Shown one piece after another: positions 16,179 through 25,017 of a DNA stretch of 64,000 nucleotides. Both the position numbers and the translations under genes were made by a program. Location of the stretch: NCBI GenBank assembly GCA_048268485.1, contig JBLWVL010000011.1:52803-116802 (forward strand). Direction: 5' to 3'. Position 1 is the first letter of the stretch, and each line of letters begins with the position of its first letter. Origin of the DNA: Oceanospirillum sp048268485. GTDB taxonomy: Bacteria; Pseudomonadota; Gammaproteobacteria; Pseudomonadales; Halomonadaceae. Under the pieces are notes generated by a model that was given only the letters and a program-made list of their open reading frames with translations, did not search any database and had not been told where the DNA came from.

Positions 16179-17564
16179 ATGAATAAAACGGAAAGCACTC
16201 AGATTCCCGCCATGAAAATGTCCCATACAGACCACTCCAGTCAACCTCCAGCAGAGTTGGTCTCGATGCTGCAAAGCTACCCCGATCCCGCTGTTCTGCT
16301 GTCGGCGGATTATGAAATTCTTTCAGCTAATATAGCATACCGCCAGAGCTATGGTGATGTCAGCGTGACAAAACGTCACTGTTATGAGGTTTCCCATCAC
16401 TATGACCGGCCCTGCGATCAGATGGGGGAGTCCTGTCCTATGCTCCAGTGCATACAGACGAGTAAGGCCCAGAGGGTCTTTCATCTGCACCATACCCCGC
16501 ATGGGGAAGAGCATGTGGATGTGGAGCTGTATCCGGTAGAAGCCGAAGATGGTAAACCCCGATATTTTCTGGAAGTGATGCGCTATAGCAAGCTGGCCAG
16601 TCCGAGGGCGGGTGACAGCGGTTTGATTGGGCGGTCTCCAGCTTTTATGGCATCGATGGCGTTAATTGAGCGTGTCGCGCCCAGCGAGACGACGGTTCTC
16701 CTGCTGGGGGAGTCAGGCACAGGTAAGGAGTTGATGGCGCAGGCAGTGCACAGAGGCAGTATGCGCAATCATGGGGCCTTTGTGCCGGTGGAGTGCTCCG
16801 GTCTGACTGAAACCTTATTTGAAAGCGAGCTTTTCGGTCATGAAAAGGGCTCTTTCACTGGGGCTCATAGCCGGAAAACCGGCCTGGTCGAGGCGGCCAA
16901 GGGTGGCACTCTGTTTCTGGATGAGGTGGGTGATATTCCTCTTTCTCTGCAGGTAAAACTGTTACGCCTTCTGGAAACCGGAACTTATCGAAGAGTAGGT
17001 GGAGTGGAGCCGTTAAAGGCCGATTTTCGTTTGGTTTGCGCCACGCATCGTAATCTGGAGCAGCAGGTGGCTGATGGTGATTTTCGTATGGATCTCTACT
17101 ATCGAATCAATGCTTTTCCGATAGTTCTGCCATCATTGCGGGAAAGGATCACTGATATTCCTCTTTTGATAGAAAGCCTGCTGCCGAAGTTCTCCAAAGG
17201 GCGTGTGATTAAGGTTTCCAAGGAGGCGCTGTTACTGCTTCAGGCCTATGCTTTTCCCGGTAATATCCGTGAACTGAGAAATATTCTGGAGCGCGCCTGC
17301 CTCTTGGTTGATGACCACTGGATTGAGCCAGAACATCTTCCCCAGGCGTGTCGTCAGAAGGTTTCTGCGAGTGTGACTGGAGTTCAACAACATGCTAAAA
17401 CAGATGGCAGTGATTTTACGCAGCAGGAAATTGTTGGTCTTGAGCAACTGGAAAGCCGTTACCTGCGCTGGGCTTTGCGGCAACTGGGTGATGATAAAGC
17501 GCTATTGGCACATAAGATGGGGGTCAGTGAGCGGACGCTGTATCGCAAGCTAAAACCAGCCTGA
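16179..17564 (+). CDS. PAS-domain sigma-54-dependent activator, probable regulator of cyd
   Basis: A 461-residue enhancer-binding protein. An N-terminal PAS-like domain (about 25-135) has a cysteine cluster C68, C79, C86 and C91 in the pattern CYE...PC...GE.CP. The AAA+ domain has Walker A GESGTGKE (177-184) and the sigma-54 contact loop as GSFTGA (224-229) instead of the usual GAFTGA. A Fis-type helix-turn-helix ends the protein (MGVSERTLYRKL). There is no receiver domain, so sensing is by the PAS domain; the cysteines suggest a metal, Fe-S or redox signal (inference). The divergent cyd operon has a -24/-12 promoter, so this is its likely activator. AGGAGG before the ATG is strong. Confidence 0.85.
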   Translation: MNKTESTQIPAMKMSHTDHSSQPPAELVSMLQSYPDPAVLLSADYEILSANIAYRQSYGDVSVTKRHCYEVSHHYDRPCDQMGESCPMLQCIQTSKAQRVFHLHHTPHGEEHVDVELYPVEAEDGKPRYFLEVMRYSKLASPRAGDSGLIGRSPAFMASMALIERVAPSETTVLLLGESGTGKELMAQAVHRGSMRNHGAFVPVECSGLTETLFESELFGHEKGSFTGAHSRKTGLVEAAKGGTLFLDEVGDIPLSLQVKLLRLLETGTYRRVGGVEPLKADFRLVCATHRNLEQQVADGDFRMDLYYRINAFPIVLPSLRERITDIPLLIESLLPKFSKGRVIKVSKEALLLLQAYAFPGNIRELRNILERACLLVDDHWIEPEHLPQACRQKVSASVTGVQQHAKTDGSDFTQQEIVGLEQLESRYLRWALRQLGDDKALLAHKMGVSERTLYRKLKPA

Positions 17565-17623
17565 GAGTGTCCATGTTTGTAATGGCGTATATCTGTTCAG
17601 TTACCCCTGACGAGGCCTTTTAC

Positions 17624-17719
17624 TTATATATTGTCTATTAGCCGCATTGCCATAGCTGCAAGTAGAGTAAGCGAGACCACAATCAGAACCAGTTTCTGCA
17701 TAAAAGGGGTATTACCCAT
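17624..17719 (-). CDS. 31-residue single-span membrane protein
   Basis: An ORF beginning MGNTPFMQKLVLIVV with one hydrophobic helix and the end MAMRLIDNI. GGAG lies eight bases before the ATG. It is convergent with the activator gene. Size and layout resemble respiratory small subunits such as CcoQ/CydX, but I recognise no family. Confidence 0.55.
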   Translation of the reverse strand: MGNTPFMQKLVLIVVSLTLLAAMAMRLIDNI

Positions 17720-17786
17720 GACTTTTCTCCATCAGCTACTGCTTAAATTTACAGAAGGTATTTCAGCGACAGGAATGGCTTAAACG

Positions 17787-17813
17787 AGAACAGCCCCCTC
17801 CGGGAGCTGTTCT
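17787..17813. repeat. Perfect 8-bp hairpin between two small ORFs
   Basis: AGAACAGC (17787-17794) and GCTGTTCT (17806-17813) with a GC-rich centre. There is no T run on either strand, so it may be a processing or mRNA-stability hairpin rather than an intrinsic terminator. Confidence 0.5.
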
Positions 17814-17842
17814 TACCAGTAACAGATGGCGTTTGCAAAAGG

Positions 17843-17941
17843 TCAGCCACTGGCGATTTTTATTAGTGTGCCGGCGCAAAGAATCAGGCCGATGATAACG
17901 AACAGGGTGTTGCGGCTGATCGTGGATTTTTCTTCAGGCAT
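17843..17941 (-). CDS. 32-residue single-span membrane protein
   Basis: An ORF beginning MPEEKSTISRNTLFVIIG with one hydrophobic helix and the end LIKIASG. GGAGGG seven bases before the ATG is an excellent ribosome-binding site. It is followed 124 bases later by the other 31-residue membrane ORF in the same direction. No family recognised; the strong SD and helix are the evidence that it is real. Confidence 0.6.
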   Translation of the reverse strand: MPEEKSTISRNTLFVIIGLILCAGTLIKIASG

Positions 17942-17952
17942 GGTGTCCCTCC

Positions 17953-17964
17953 GACCCTAGGGTC
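17953..17964. repeat. 12-bp perfect palindrome
   Basis: GACCCTAGGGTC directly upstream of the SD of the 32-residue ORF. It could be an operator; no partner is known. Confidence 0.4.
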
Positions 17965-18260
17965 TTTTGTCTTATTTTTGTTTTATCAAAGTATCAGTAC
18001 TTAACGTTGTCAGTTGCTTTCTCTGAACGTTAGCAAAGCCTTGCGCAGGCATCCAGTGATCTGAGACAAAAGTTTATTGCCCGGTGTGCTACATGGGGAT
18101 TTTTATGGGTAAAAGGTTTGCCTGTGAATAATTATTTGCAGGTGTCGGCAGATCAGGCTTGTTAGAATAGGCTATCCCTCGGTATTTATTCTGATTCTCC
18201 TCAGAAACCTGAACATTTAATAATTTAAACACGCTCCGTGTTGTAACCAATAGGTTTTCT

Positions 18261-19505
18261 ATGACACCTCGATCTCAGGGGGAAGCTGAAGTAGCTCCGT
18301 TTAAACCCCCATTCGCTGAATTTATTGCTTTACTGGCTTTGTTAATGTCTATGGTCGCTCTGGCAATTGATGCGGTTCTGCCTGCAATGAGCGTGATTGG
18401 CCAGGATTTTTCAGTGGTACACGCTGAAGACCTGCAATGGATTGTCGGTATTTTGTTTGCTGGCCTGGCCTTTGGTCAGATTCTTTATGGCCCGCTGTCT
18501 GATAGTTTTGGCCGTAAACCGGCTATCTATCTGGGATTGATTATTTTTCTGGCGGGGTCTCTTGTTTCAGCTTTTGCGCAAAGTTACGAGATGATGCTGG
18601 TGGGGCGTTTTATTCAGGGGATAGGTGCGTCAGGTCCTAAAGTTGTGGCAGTTGCTCTGGTTCGGGATCGTTATGCGGGGCGTGCTATGGCTCGGGTAAT
18701 GTCCTTTGTGATGGCCGTTTTTATTATTATGCCAGCTGTTGCTCCCAGTATTGGCGCTGGCGTACTGATGTTGGCCGATTGGCGGGGGATCTATGAGTTT
18801 TTTGTTTTACTGGCTATAGTCGCTCTGGTTTGGTTTGCGATTCGCCAACCAGAGACTCTGATGAAGGAGCAACGGGTTAAGCTCTCGTTTGCTAACGTCT
18901 GGAGAAATATCAAAGAGACGATGACCCATCGGGTAACTTTGGGTTATATCGTAGGTGCAGGACTTATCTTCGGTGCTTTTATCGCTTATCTGTCCACGGC
19001 GCAGCTGCTGTTTAAAGAGGTTTTTCAGATCGAAAAAACCTTCCCCCTCTATTTTGCGGTGCTGGCACTTTCCGTTGGAGTTGCTTCATTTCTCAATGGC
19101 CGTCTGGTTATGCGCTTTGGTATGAAACTGCTGGCAAATAGAGCGCTGATTGTAATGTTTGTGGCTTCCGTTATTTTTCTGGTCTTGCTGACTTGGCTTG
19201 CCGGTAGTGTCTCTATCTGGCTGTTTATGCTGTTTGGGGCGGTGATTTTTGGCTGTATCGGGCTGTTGTTTGGCAATATGAATGCTTTGGCTATGGAGCC
19301 TTTAGGGCATATCGCGGGTGTGGCTTCATCGGTGATTGGGTCGGTAACCACTCTTATATCTATGGTAGTGGGGATGACTTTTGGCCAGACTTACAATGGT
19401 ACTTTATATCCACTGTTTACTGCCTTCGCACTATTGTCGCTGCTATGCTGGCTGGTAACCCGTAATATTCAGCATGAACTCCCTCTGAAGACTGATACAC
19501 GGTAA
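18261..19505 (+). CDS. MFS multidrug transporter, Bcr/CflA family
   Basis: A 414-residue, 12-helix proton-coupled exporter. MFS motif A appears as GPLSDSFGRKPAIY after helix 2, and the helix 1 block (VALAIDAVLPAM) is typical of the Bcr/CflA drug-resistance group. A 6-bp hairpin (AACACG/CGTGTT, 18228-18242) lies just upstream of the start. Monocistronic. The substrate is not deducible. Confidence 0.85.
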   Translation: MTPRSQGEAEVAPFKPPFAEFIALLALLMSMVALAIDAVLPAMSVIGQDFSVVHAEDLQWIVGILFAGLAFGQILYGPLSDSFGRKPAIYLGLIIFLAGSLVSAFAQSYEMMLVGRFIQGIGASGPKVVAVALVRDRYAGRAMARVMSFVMAVFIIMPAVAPSIGAGVLMLADWRGIYEFFVLLAIVALVWFAIRQPETLMKEQRVKLSFANVWRNIKETMTHRVTLGYIVGAGLIFGAFIAYLSTAQLLFKEVFQIEKTFPLYFAVLALSVGVASFLNGRLVMRFGMKLLANRALIVMFVASVIFLVLLTWLAGSVSIWLFMLFGAVIFGCIGLLFGNMNALAMEPLGHIAGVASSVIGSVTTLISMVVGMTFGQTYNGTLYPLFTAFALLSLLCWLVTRNIQHELPLKTDTR

Positions 19506-19559
19506 TAATACTAGTCTGAATCGGGTTGATAAAATGAGTTGGCAGGGTGTGAAAAAGAT

Positions 19560-19584
19560 AGCCGGTTGGATTGACCGGCTTTAT
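19560..19584 (+). terminator. Probable terminator of the Bcr/CflA gene
   Basis: AGCCGGT (19560-19566) and ACCGGCT (19574-19580) form a perfect 7-bp stem followed by TTTAT. The T tail is short. Confidence 0.55.
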
Positions 19585-19653
19585 ATCGCTTAAGGTTTGG
19601 TGACTCTTCTGATAGCAGCAATACACCTGACAGAGGGCTGAATCGGGTAAATA

Positions 19654-19917
19654 TCAGTCCCGCTCTCTTTTTTTCTTTTTCAGGCTTTTCAGTATTTTGA
19701 CGCCTTTCTTGCGCTGGTTATACGCCAGGGCGATCTCCTGTTTCAGTTGACGGCTTTTTTCAAAGTCTGTGCAGCTGTCGTATTCCTGCCTGAGCTTATC
19801 TTCATGCTTGCGCAGTTTTTTAATGACCTCCTTCAGTTGCTTTTTTTTCTCTTTGCGCTTGAGCTCATCCGATTGGGCATAGGTTTCCGCTTTTTCGATC
19901 AGTTTACTTATTTTCAT
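19654..19917 (-). CDS. Small charged coiled-coil protein downstream of the Na/Pi symporter
   Basis: An 87-residue, Lys/Glu-rich, almost entirely helical protein with no hydrophobic segment. Its ATG directly abuts the stop of the Na/phosphate symporter gene, so the two are co-transcribed and probably translationally coupled. I recognise no named domain. A role in binding or tuning the symporter is a guess from the coupling. Confidence 0.7.
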   Translation of the reverse strand: MKISKLIEKAETYAQSDELKRKEKKKQLKEVIKKLRKHEDKLRQEYDSCTDFEKSRQLKQEIALAYNQRKKGVKILKSLKKKKRERD

Positions 19918-21753
19918 TTAAAGTATGCTCCTGTCCCTGCCGTTATTGTGCTGGCTGTGCATCATTTCTGTCAGTTCTTCGTCATTTAATGACAGGCTTT
20001 GTTCAACACTTTTGGTCTTGAGATCGCTTTGAGAGAAGAGAACCTCACCCATCTGTACCAGCTTGCGGGTAACATCTGAGGCATAACCGCTATCATTCAT
20101 CAGGGATACAGACATAGGACCACTGATCAGTTTTTGTCGGATCAGACTGCTGAGGTTATGGTTCAGGCTTTGATCATACTCTTCCATATCTAGTCTCAGG
20201 CGATCGAGGGAGAGAATTGTGGCCGAATCGTTTTCAGTCCTCTGGCGAACCTTATGTAGCTCCCTTAGTACTGACGCCAGCCGCATTCTAAGCGTGTTAT
20301 ATTCATGGTGAATATAAGGGTTATCAGCAATAAAATAACGGGATAGGTTTTTCTGCAGATGTTTGGTGTCTTTAATGGCTTCAACGATATCACGGCCAGC
20401 TGCTCTCAGGCGAAACAGCTCCTCAACCTGGTCTGCCGATAACTCCCTCTGATAAGAGCTGCTAAAATCAACGATGTCGGCATATAGAGACTTTACCGAC
20501 TCCTCATACTGTTGATCGATATCCGTGGGGATAACGCTGCGAGCATCAAATATCACCTCTTCAAGAGGTTTATTACTGTGGATCGCACTCAGTGGCAAGC
20601 TAAGGCCTCCTGCGATGATGCTGGCAGCATTGTCATACAGATGTTGTGTTTCCTGGCGGACAGCAGCGAGCATTGCCTCGGGCAAATCAGATGCGGCCTG
20701 ATTCAGGTAGCGAGGAGCCGATCGCGTGCCGGTTGCCTTCGCTTTTAGGCTGCGTTCCAGAAAGCGCACCATCGAAGGAATCACAGGTAACATCAGAATA
20801 ACGCCTATACTGTTGAAGATTGTATGAAAAACAGCCAGTTTCAGGGTGTAGTTATTCGCTTCAATGCCGACAAAATGACTGATGTTATCGACAGCGGTTG
20901 CTAGCTGATAGATAAACAGAATGGCTACAAAGCCTGTGACGGCATTAAAAATCAGGTGCGCTACCGCCAGCCGCCGGCCCTCAATGTTGGCGCTCAATGA
21001 GCCGATAATAGCGGTGATCGTTGTACCTATATTGGCACCAATGGCCAGAGCCAGGGCGTTCTCATAGGTGATCTGCTGGGCGGAAAGCGCCGTTATGATT
21101 AACACCATAGTTGCGTGACTGGATTGCATCACTACAGTGGCAAAGAGGCCGATCAGGGTAAACAGGAATACGCCCGGGTAGCCCTTTACAGCATAGGCGG
21201 TAAGATCAAGAGTATCTTTGAATGCTTCAAAACCCTCTTTCATATAGTGGATGCCGAGAAAGAGAAAGCCAAGGCCTGCTAAAACATAACCGATACCTTT
21301 CAGCTCTTTGCTCTTCTGAAGTATCAGCAAAATCCCGAAAACAAGCATCGGCATTGCATAGGCTGATATTTTTACCTTCAGTCCGAGTCCGGCAACAAGC
21401 CAGGCACCGGTTGTCGTACCCAGGTTGGCACCGAAGATAATCCCGACACCAGCGGTCAGTGTAATAAGCCCGGCGGACAGAAAGGAGATAGTAATCACTG
21501 ACACCAGAGAGCTGGATTGCATTAGAGTGGTGCTGATGACACCAAAACTCAGGCTCTTCCAGAGCTTGTTGGTGGTTCTTTTCAGTAACTTTTCCAGCAG
21601 TCCCCCGGTAAAGGCTTTAAAGCCCTCTTCGAGGGAGAGCATGCCAAACAGAAAGACCGCAACGCCGGCGGCGATCTCTTTAAAGTCCGGGCTGATCCAG
21701 AAACCGTAGCCAAGCACCAGAAAGATGGTTGGCAGAATCAGTTGTCGAAACAT
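19918..21753 (-). CDS. Na/phosphate symporter (PhoU-domain, NptA/YjbB family)
   Basis: A 611-residue protein. The N-terminal half has two inverted Na/Pi-cotransporter repeats, each with the QSS signature (LMQSSSLVSV and VVMQSSHATMV), and GANLGTT / GANIGTT motifs. The C-terminal 230 residues are helical and soluble, the usual PhoU-like domain. It imports or exports phosphate with sodium. I see no clear Pho box upstream in the 348-base gap. Confidence 0.88.
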   Translation of the reverse strand: MFRQLILPTIFLVLGYGFWISPDFKEIAAGVAVFLFGMLSLEEGFKAFTGGLLEKLLKRTTNKLWKSLSFGVISTTLMQSSSLVSVITISFLSAGLITLTAGVGIIFGANLGTTTGAWLVAGLGLKVKISAYAMPMLVFGILLILQKSKELKGIGYVLAGLGFLFLGIHYMKEGFEAFKDTLDLTAYAVKGYPGVFLFTLIGLFATVVMQSSHATMVLIITALSAQQITYENALALAIGANIGTTITAIIGSLSANIEGRRLAVAHLIFNAVTGFVAILFIYQLATAVDNISHFVGIEANNYTLKLAVFHTIFNSIGVILMLPVIPSMVRFLERSLKAKATGTRSAPRYLNQAASDLPEAMLAAVRQETQHLYDNAASIIAGGLSLPLSAIHSNKPLEEVIFDARSVIPTDIDQQYEESVKSLYADIVDFSSSYQRELSADQVEELFRLRAAGRDIVEAIKDTKHLQKNLSRYFIADNPYIHHEYNTLRMRLASVLRELHKVRQRTENDSATILSLDRLRLDMEEYDQSLNHNLSSLIRQKLISGPMSVSLMNDSGYASDVTRKLVQMGEVLFSQSDLKTKSVEQSLSLNDEELTEMMHSQHNNGRDRSIL

Positions 21754-22101
21754 AAATTATGCTGTCCTTGCATGTTGCCCCTCTGTAGAGGCACTTCAAA
21801 ATGTGGGGGTTTGTTAGGAAATATAAAAAAAGCCTTCAGAATGTAAGGATTATACAGAACTGTAACCTCTTGTTCATATATGGCAAGTTTTACTCGATAT
21901 GCAGTTGTTTTTTTTCTTTTGTAACAGAAAAAGATGTAGCTGTTATGTAGGTATTACATAAAAACTCTGGAAGGTATCTGATGTAAATGATATCTGTAGA
22001 GCCTGCAGTCTATACGGTCTGTTAGCAGGGCAAATATTATTAATCCCAGGTAGTATTAATCTCAGGATATAGTGCGATATGGCAATGGGTGAAGGTATTT
22101 T
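21754..22101. other. Divergent intergenic region with a dyad and a direct repeat
   Basis: Between the symporter and the c-di-GMP protein lie a perfect dyad TTATGTA/TACATAA (21943-21949, 21955-21961) and a direct repeat TATTAATCYCAGG (22038-22050 and 22054-22066, period 16), the latter 36 bases before the next start codon. Both could be protein sites. No coding signal seen. Confidence 0.45.
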
Positions 22102-24303
22102 ATGAAGGATACAGAAAGCTCGCTAAAGGATACCCCATTGAGCGAAGCCTGCTCCGATGGAGGTCGCCCTGGCAGTGCTTTGGTTACGGTAGAGCAACGG
22201 GAACAGGCTCTGGTATTTCAGCAGTCTATTTTTAACGATTTGATGAGCGGACAGCCTGTTGTTAACGTTCTGGATCATTTATGTTTATTAGCAGAGCAGC
22301 TTCTGCCTAACTCTGTTGCATCTTTTATGGTGCAGGATACCTCCTCCAATAGTCTTCAGGTCTTATCGGCTCCCAGTGTTCCCGTTGAGGGGCATCAAGC
22401 TTTGTCCGGGCTTCAGATCGGCCCGGGCAGTGGCTCTTGTGGTAACGCGGTACTGCGTAATGAAGCGGTTTATGTGCATGATACCTTCACGGATGATCGT
22501 TGGCGTGATCTGCGTAAACTGGCCTATGATTTCAATCTTTGTTCCTGTTGGTCGGTGCCGGTCAGAAATACCTCTGGTGAGGCGATAGGTAGTTTTGCAC
22601 TGTCCTCTTTTGAGCATCGTTTGCCCTCTGTCTTTCATAAAAGAATTCTTCAGATTGGGGCTGATATGGCAGGGCTCACTCTGGCGCGACAGCAACAGGA
22701 TGAGCATATGGCGGAGCAGAACCGGCGTTTACAGCTGTTAGGCCATGCTCTAGAAAGCGCTTCTGAAGGTATTGTGATCACCGATGCGAACAATCGGATT
22801 TTGGACGCTAATCCTTATTTCGAGAAAATAACAGGCTATAGCTGTGATGAGGTTGTTGGCCTTGATCCTATTCTACTCTCATCTGATAAAGATAATGCGG
22901 ATATTTATGATGAAATGTGGCATGGCCTACTGACTCATAACCATTGGAGTGGTGAAGTCGTTAACCGGCGTAAAGATGGTTCTTTATCGCCCCAGTGGCT
23001 GAGTATTAGTGTCGTGCGTGATGATGCAGGAAAGGTGCAGAACTATATCGGGATTTTTACGGATCTGAGTGACATCAGAAAAGAGCGTGATCGTCATCTG
23101 GCGACTCTGACCACAGATGCTTTGACAGGTTTGCCCAATAAGAGTCAGTTACAGGAAGCACTGGATCATTGTCCGGGTGATAGCGCTCTTTTGGTACTTA
23201 ACGTTAACAATTTCAGTCTGATCAACTCTGCATATGGACTGGACTTTGCTGATCGTCTTCTGGCTGCGATTACTCAAAGGCTGCAGCGTGTGTTGGCCGG
23301 AGCCCGGATCTACCGACTAAATGCTGATGAATTTGCTATCCATTATGAAAAAGATGTTTTTTTAAAGTCGGTTTTTAATAAAATCCGGGATAGTTTTTTT
23401 CTGCAGCAAATTCAGGTCGATAGTCTTAACTTTAATATCAGCTTTTCCTACGGTGGAGCGGTGGGACATGACGACCTTATTCGTAAGGCATTGATGGCGC
23501 TGAAAAAAGCGAAGCAGGGCGGTCGTGGTCGCTTCTACCTTTATGCTGATCAAAGGGATGAACTGGAACAGCATCAGAGGCTGGAGTATATGCAGTGGAA
23601 TGCGCTGCTGCACCGGGCTCTGAATGAAGATTGTCTGGTGCCTTATTTTCAGGGGATTCGTGACAATCAAACCGGTAATATCAGTTATTATGAATGCTTG
23701 ATTCGGATGCAGATTAATGGTCAGGTCTATGGTCCTTATCAGTTTTTAGAGCCTGCTAAACTGTCAGGTTTGCTACCGGTCATTACGCGTATTGTCATTG
23801 ATAAAAGCTGTCGGGCGATGTCATCGAACCGTTGTGAATTTGCCATTAATATTACAGAGGATGATCTGAGTCATCAGTACCTGGAGGCTTATCTGACACA
23901 GAAGTGTGCTCAGTATGATATTGCCCCTGAGCGTATTACGTTAGAGATTTTGGAGGGGGTCAGTGCCGATGGTAAGAAAAATCACGTCAAGCAGCTGGCA
24001 ACGCTGAAGGCTAAAGGCTTCCGTCTTGCAATTGATGACTTTGGCACAGAGTATTCTAATTTTGAGCGGATTCTTGAGCTGGATGTGGATATCATCAAAA
24101 TCGATGCTAAATATATTAAGTCCATTGACACCGATAAAACCAGTTACGAAATTACCCGTGCAATTGTCTTTTTTGCTCAAAATGCGGGCATTCCCGTGGT
24201 GGCTGAGTTTGTTCATTCGGAGTCTGTTCAGCAGGTGGTTGATGCGCTGGGAATTCGCTTTTCTCAGGGATACCTGTTTAGTGAGCCCGCTCCGGGTCTA
24301 TAA
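22102..24303 (+). CDS. GAF-PAS-degenerate GGDEF-EAL protein, probable c-di-GMP phosphodiesterase
   Basis: A 733-residue soluble protein. It has a GAF domain (about 35-200), a PAS domain (about 215-335), a GGDEF domain with NADEF in place of GGDEF (so no cyclase activity expected), and an EAL domain. The EAL box is ECL with the metal-binding Glu kept; the conserved Asn (FAINITEDDL), Glu (LEILEG), DDFG, Lys (IKID) and final Glu (VAEFVH) are also present, so the phosphodiesterase is probably active. The degenerate GGDEF may bind GTP as a regulator. Ligand of the GAF domain unknown. Confidence 0.85.
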   Translation: MKDTESSLKDTPLSEACSDGGRPGSALVTVEQREQALVFQQSIFNDLMSGQPVVNVLDHLCLLAEQLLPNSVASFMVQDTSSNSLQVLSAPSVPVEGHQALSGLQIGPGSGSCGNAVLRNEAVYVHDTFTDDRWRDLRKLAYDFNLCSCWSVPVRNTSGEAIGSFALSSFEHRLPSVFHKRILQIGADMAGLTLARQQQDEHMAEQNRRLQLLGHALESASEGIVITDANNRILDANPYFEKITGYSCDEVVGLDPILLSSDKDNADIYDEMWHGLLTHNHWSGEVVNRRKDGSLSPQWLSISVVRDDAGKVQNYIGIFTDLSDIRKERDRHLATLTTDALTGLPNKSQLQEALDHCPGDSALLVLNVNNFSLINSAYGLDFADRLLAAITQRLQRVLAGARIYRLNADEFAIHYEKDVFLKSVFNKIRDSFFLQQIQVDSLNFNISFSYGGAVGHDDLIRKALMALKKAKQGGRGRFYLYADQRDELEQHQRLEYMQWNALLHRALNEDCLVPYFQGIRDNQTGNISYYECLIRMQINGQVYGPYQFLEPAKLSGLLPVITRIVIDKSCRAMSSNRCEFAINITEDDLSHQYLEAYLTQKCAQYDIAPERITLEILEGVSADGKKNHVKQLATLKAKGFRLAIDDFGTEYSNFERILELDVDIIKIDAKYIKSIDTDKTSYEITRAIVFFAQNAGIPVVAEFVHSESVQQVVDALGIRFSQGYLFSEPAPGL

Positions 24304-24342
24304 TGAAAGACTCTTCCTTATCCCTTATTTGCCCGGCTTTGT

Positions 24343-25017
24343 CTAATGGTATTCCAGTTCTAAGGTGCGGTCGGCAATACGTTCGGCATCTTCGTCCTGG
24401 TGGGTGACCAGAATCAGAGTTTTCCCCTGAGCCCTTGCTGTTGCTGCTGTCCAGTGAGCAGCTTTGCGCCGGGTGTGCTGATCCAGTTCTGCAAAAGGTT
24501 CGTCCAGCAGAATCAGAGGTTCCGGTCTGAGCAGTGTTCGGATTAGTCCGATACGCTGGCGTTGCCCCCCTGATAGTTCCGTCGGTAATTTATCCAGCTG
24601 GTCGGCTACGTCCAATGCAAGTGCGGCATCTTCCAGCTGTTGTCGTGATGGCGGCATCTGAAAGCCCAGCTTAAGGTTATCCAGTACACTTAGGTGCTCG
24701 AACAGATTATGTTCCTGAAAAAGCATACTGACAGGCCGCTGTTGGGCGGGAACCTTCAGAAGGTTCTTACCGTTCCACAGCGCCTGCCCGCTTTTAGCGA
24801 CCTCAAAGCCAGCTAAGGTATTCAGTAGTGTGCTTTTGCCGACACCACTTCGCCCCTGAATGGCCAGGCACTCACCGGCAGCCAGCTGAAGGTTGTATTC
24901 CAGTCGGTAACCATCCAATACAACTACCAGCTGATCAACGACCAAACCCTGACTGGCTGTAGCAGGTCTTTGCATTGGTGCGGTATCTGTTCCGCTGAGT
25001 TTGATTGTCTCAGTCAT
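24343..25017 (-). CDS. thiQ: Thiamine ABC transporter ATPase
   Basis: A 224-residue ABC ATPase with Walker A GRSGVGKST, signature LSGGQRQR and Walker B LILLDEP followed by FAELD. It is third in thiB-thiP-thiQ, which identifies it as ThiQ. The ATG (25017) overlaps the thiP stop by eight bases; an upstream in-frame codon would lie inside thiP. Confidence 0.9.
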   Translation of the reverse strand: MTETIKLSGTDTAPMQRPATASQGLVVDQLVVVLDGYRLEYNLQLAAGECLAIQGRSGVGKSTLLNTLAGFEVAKSGQALWNGKNLLKVPAQQRPVSMLFQEHNLFEHLSVLDNLKLGFQMPPSRQQLEDAALALDVADQLDKLPTELSGGQRQRIGLIRTLLRPEPLILLDEPFAELDQHTRRKAAHWTAATARAQGKTLILVTHQDEDAERIADRTLELEYH

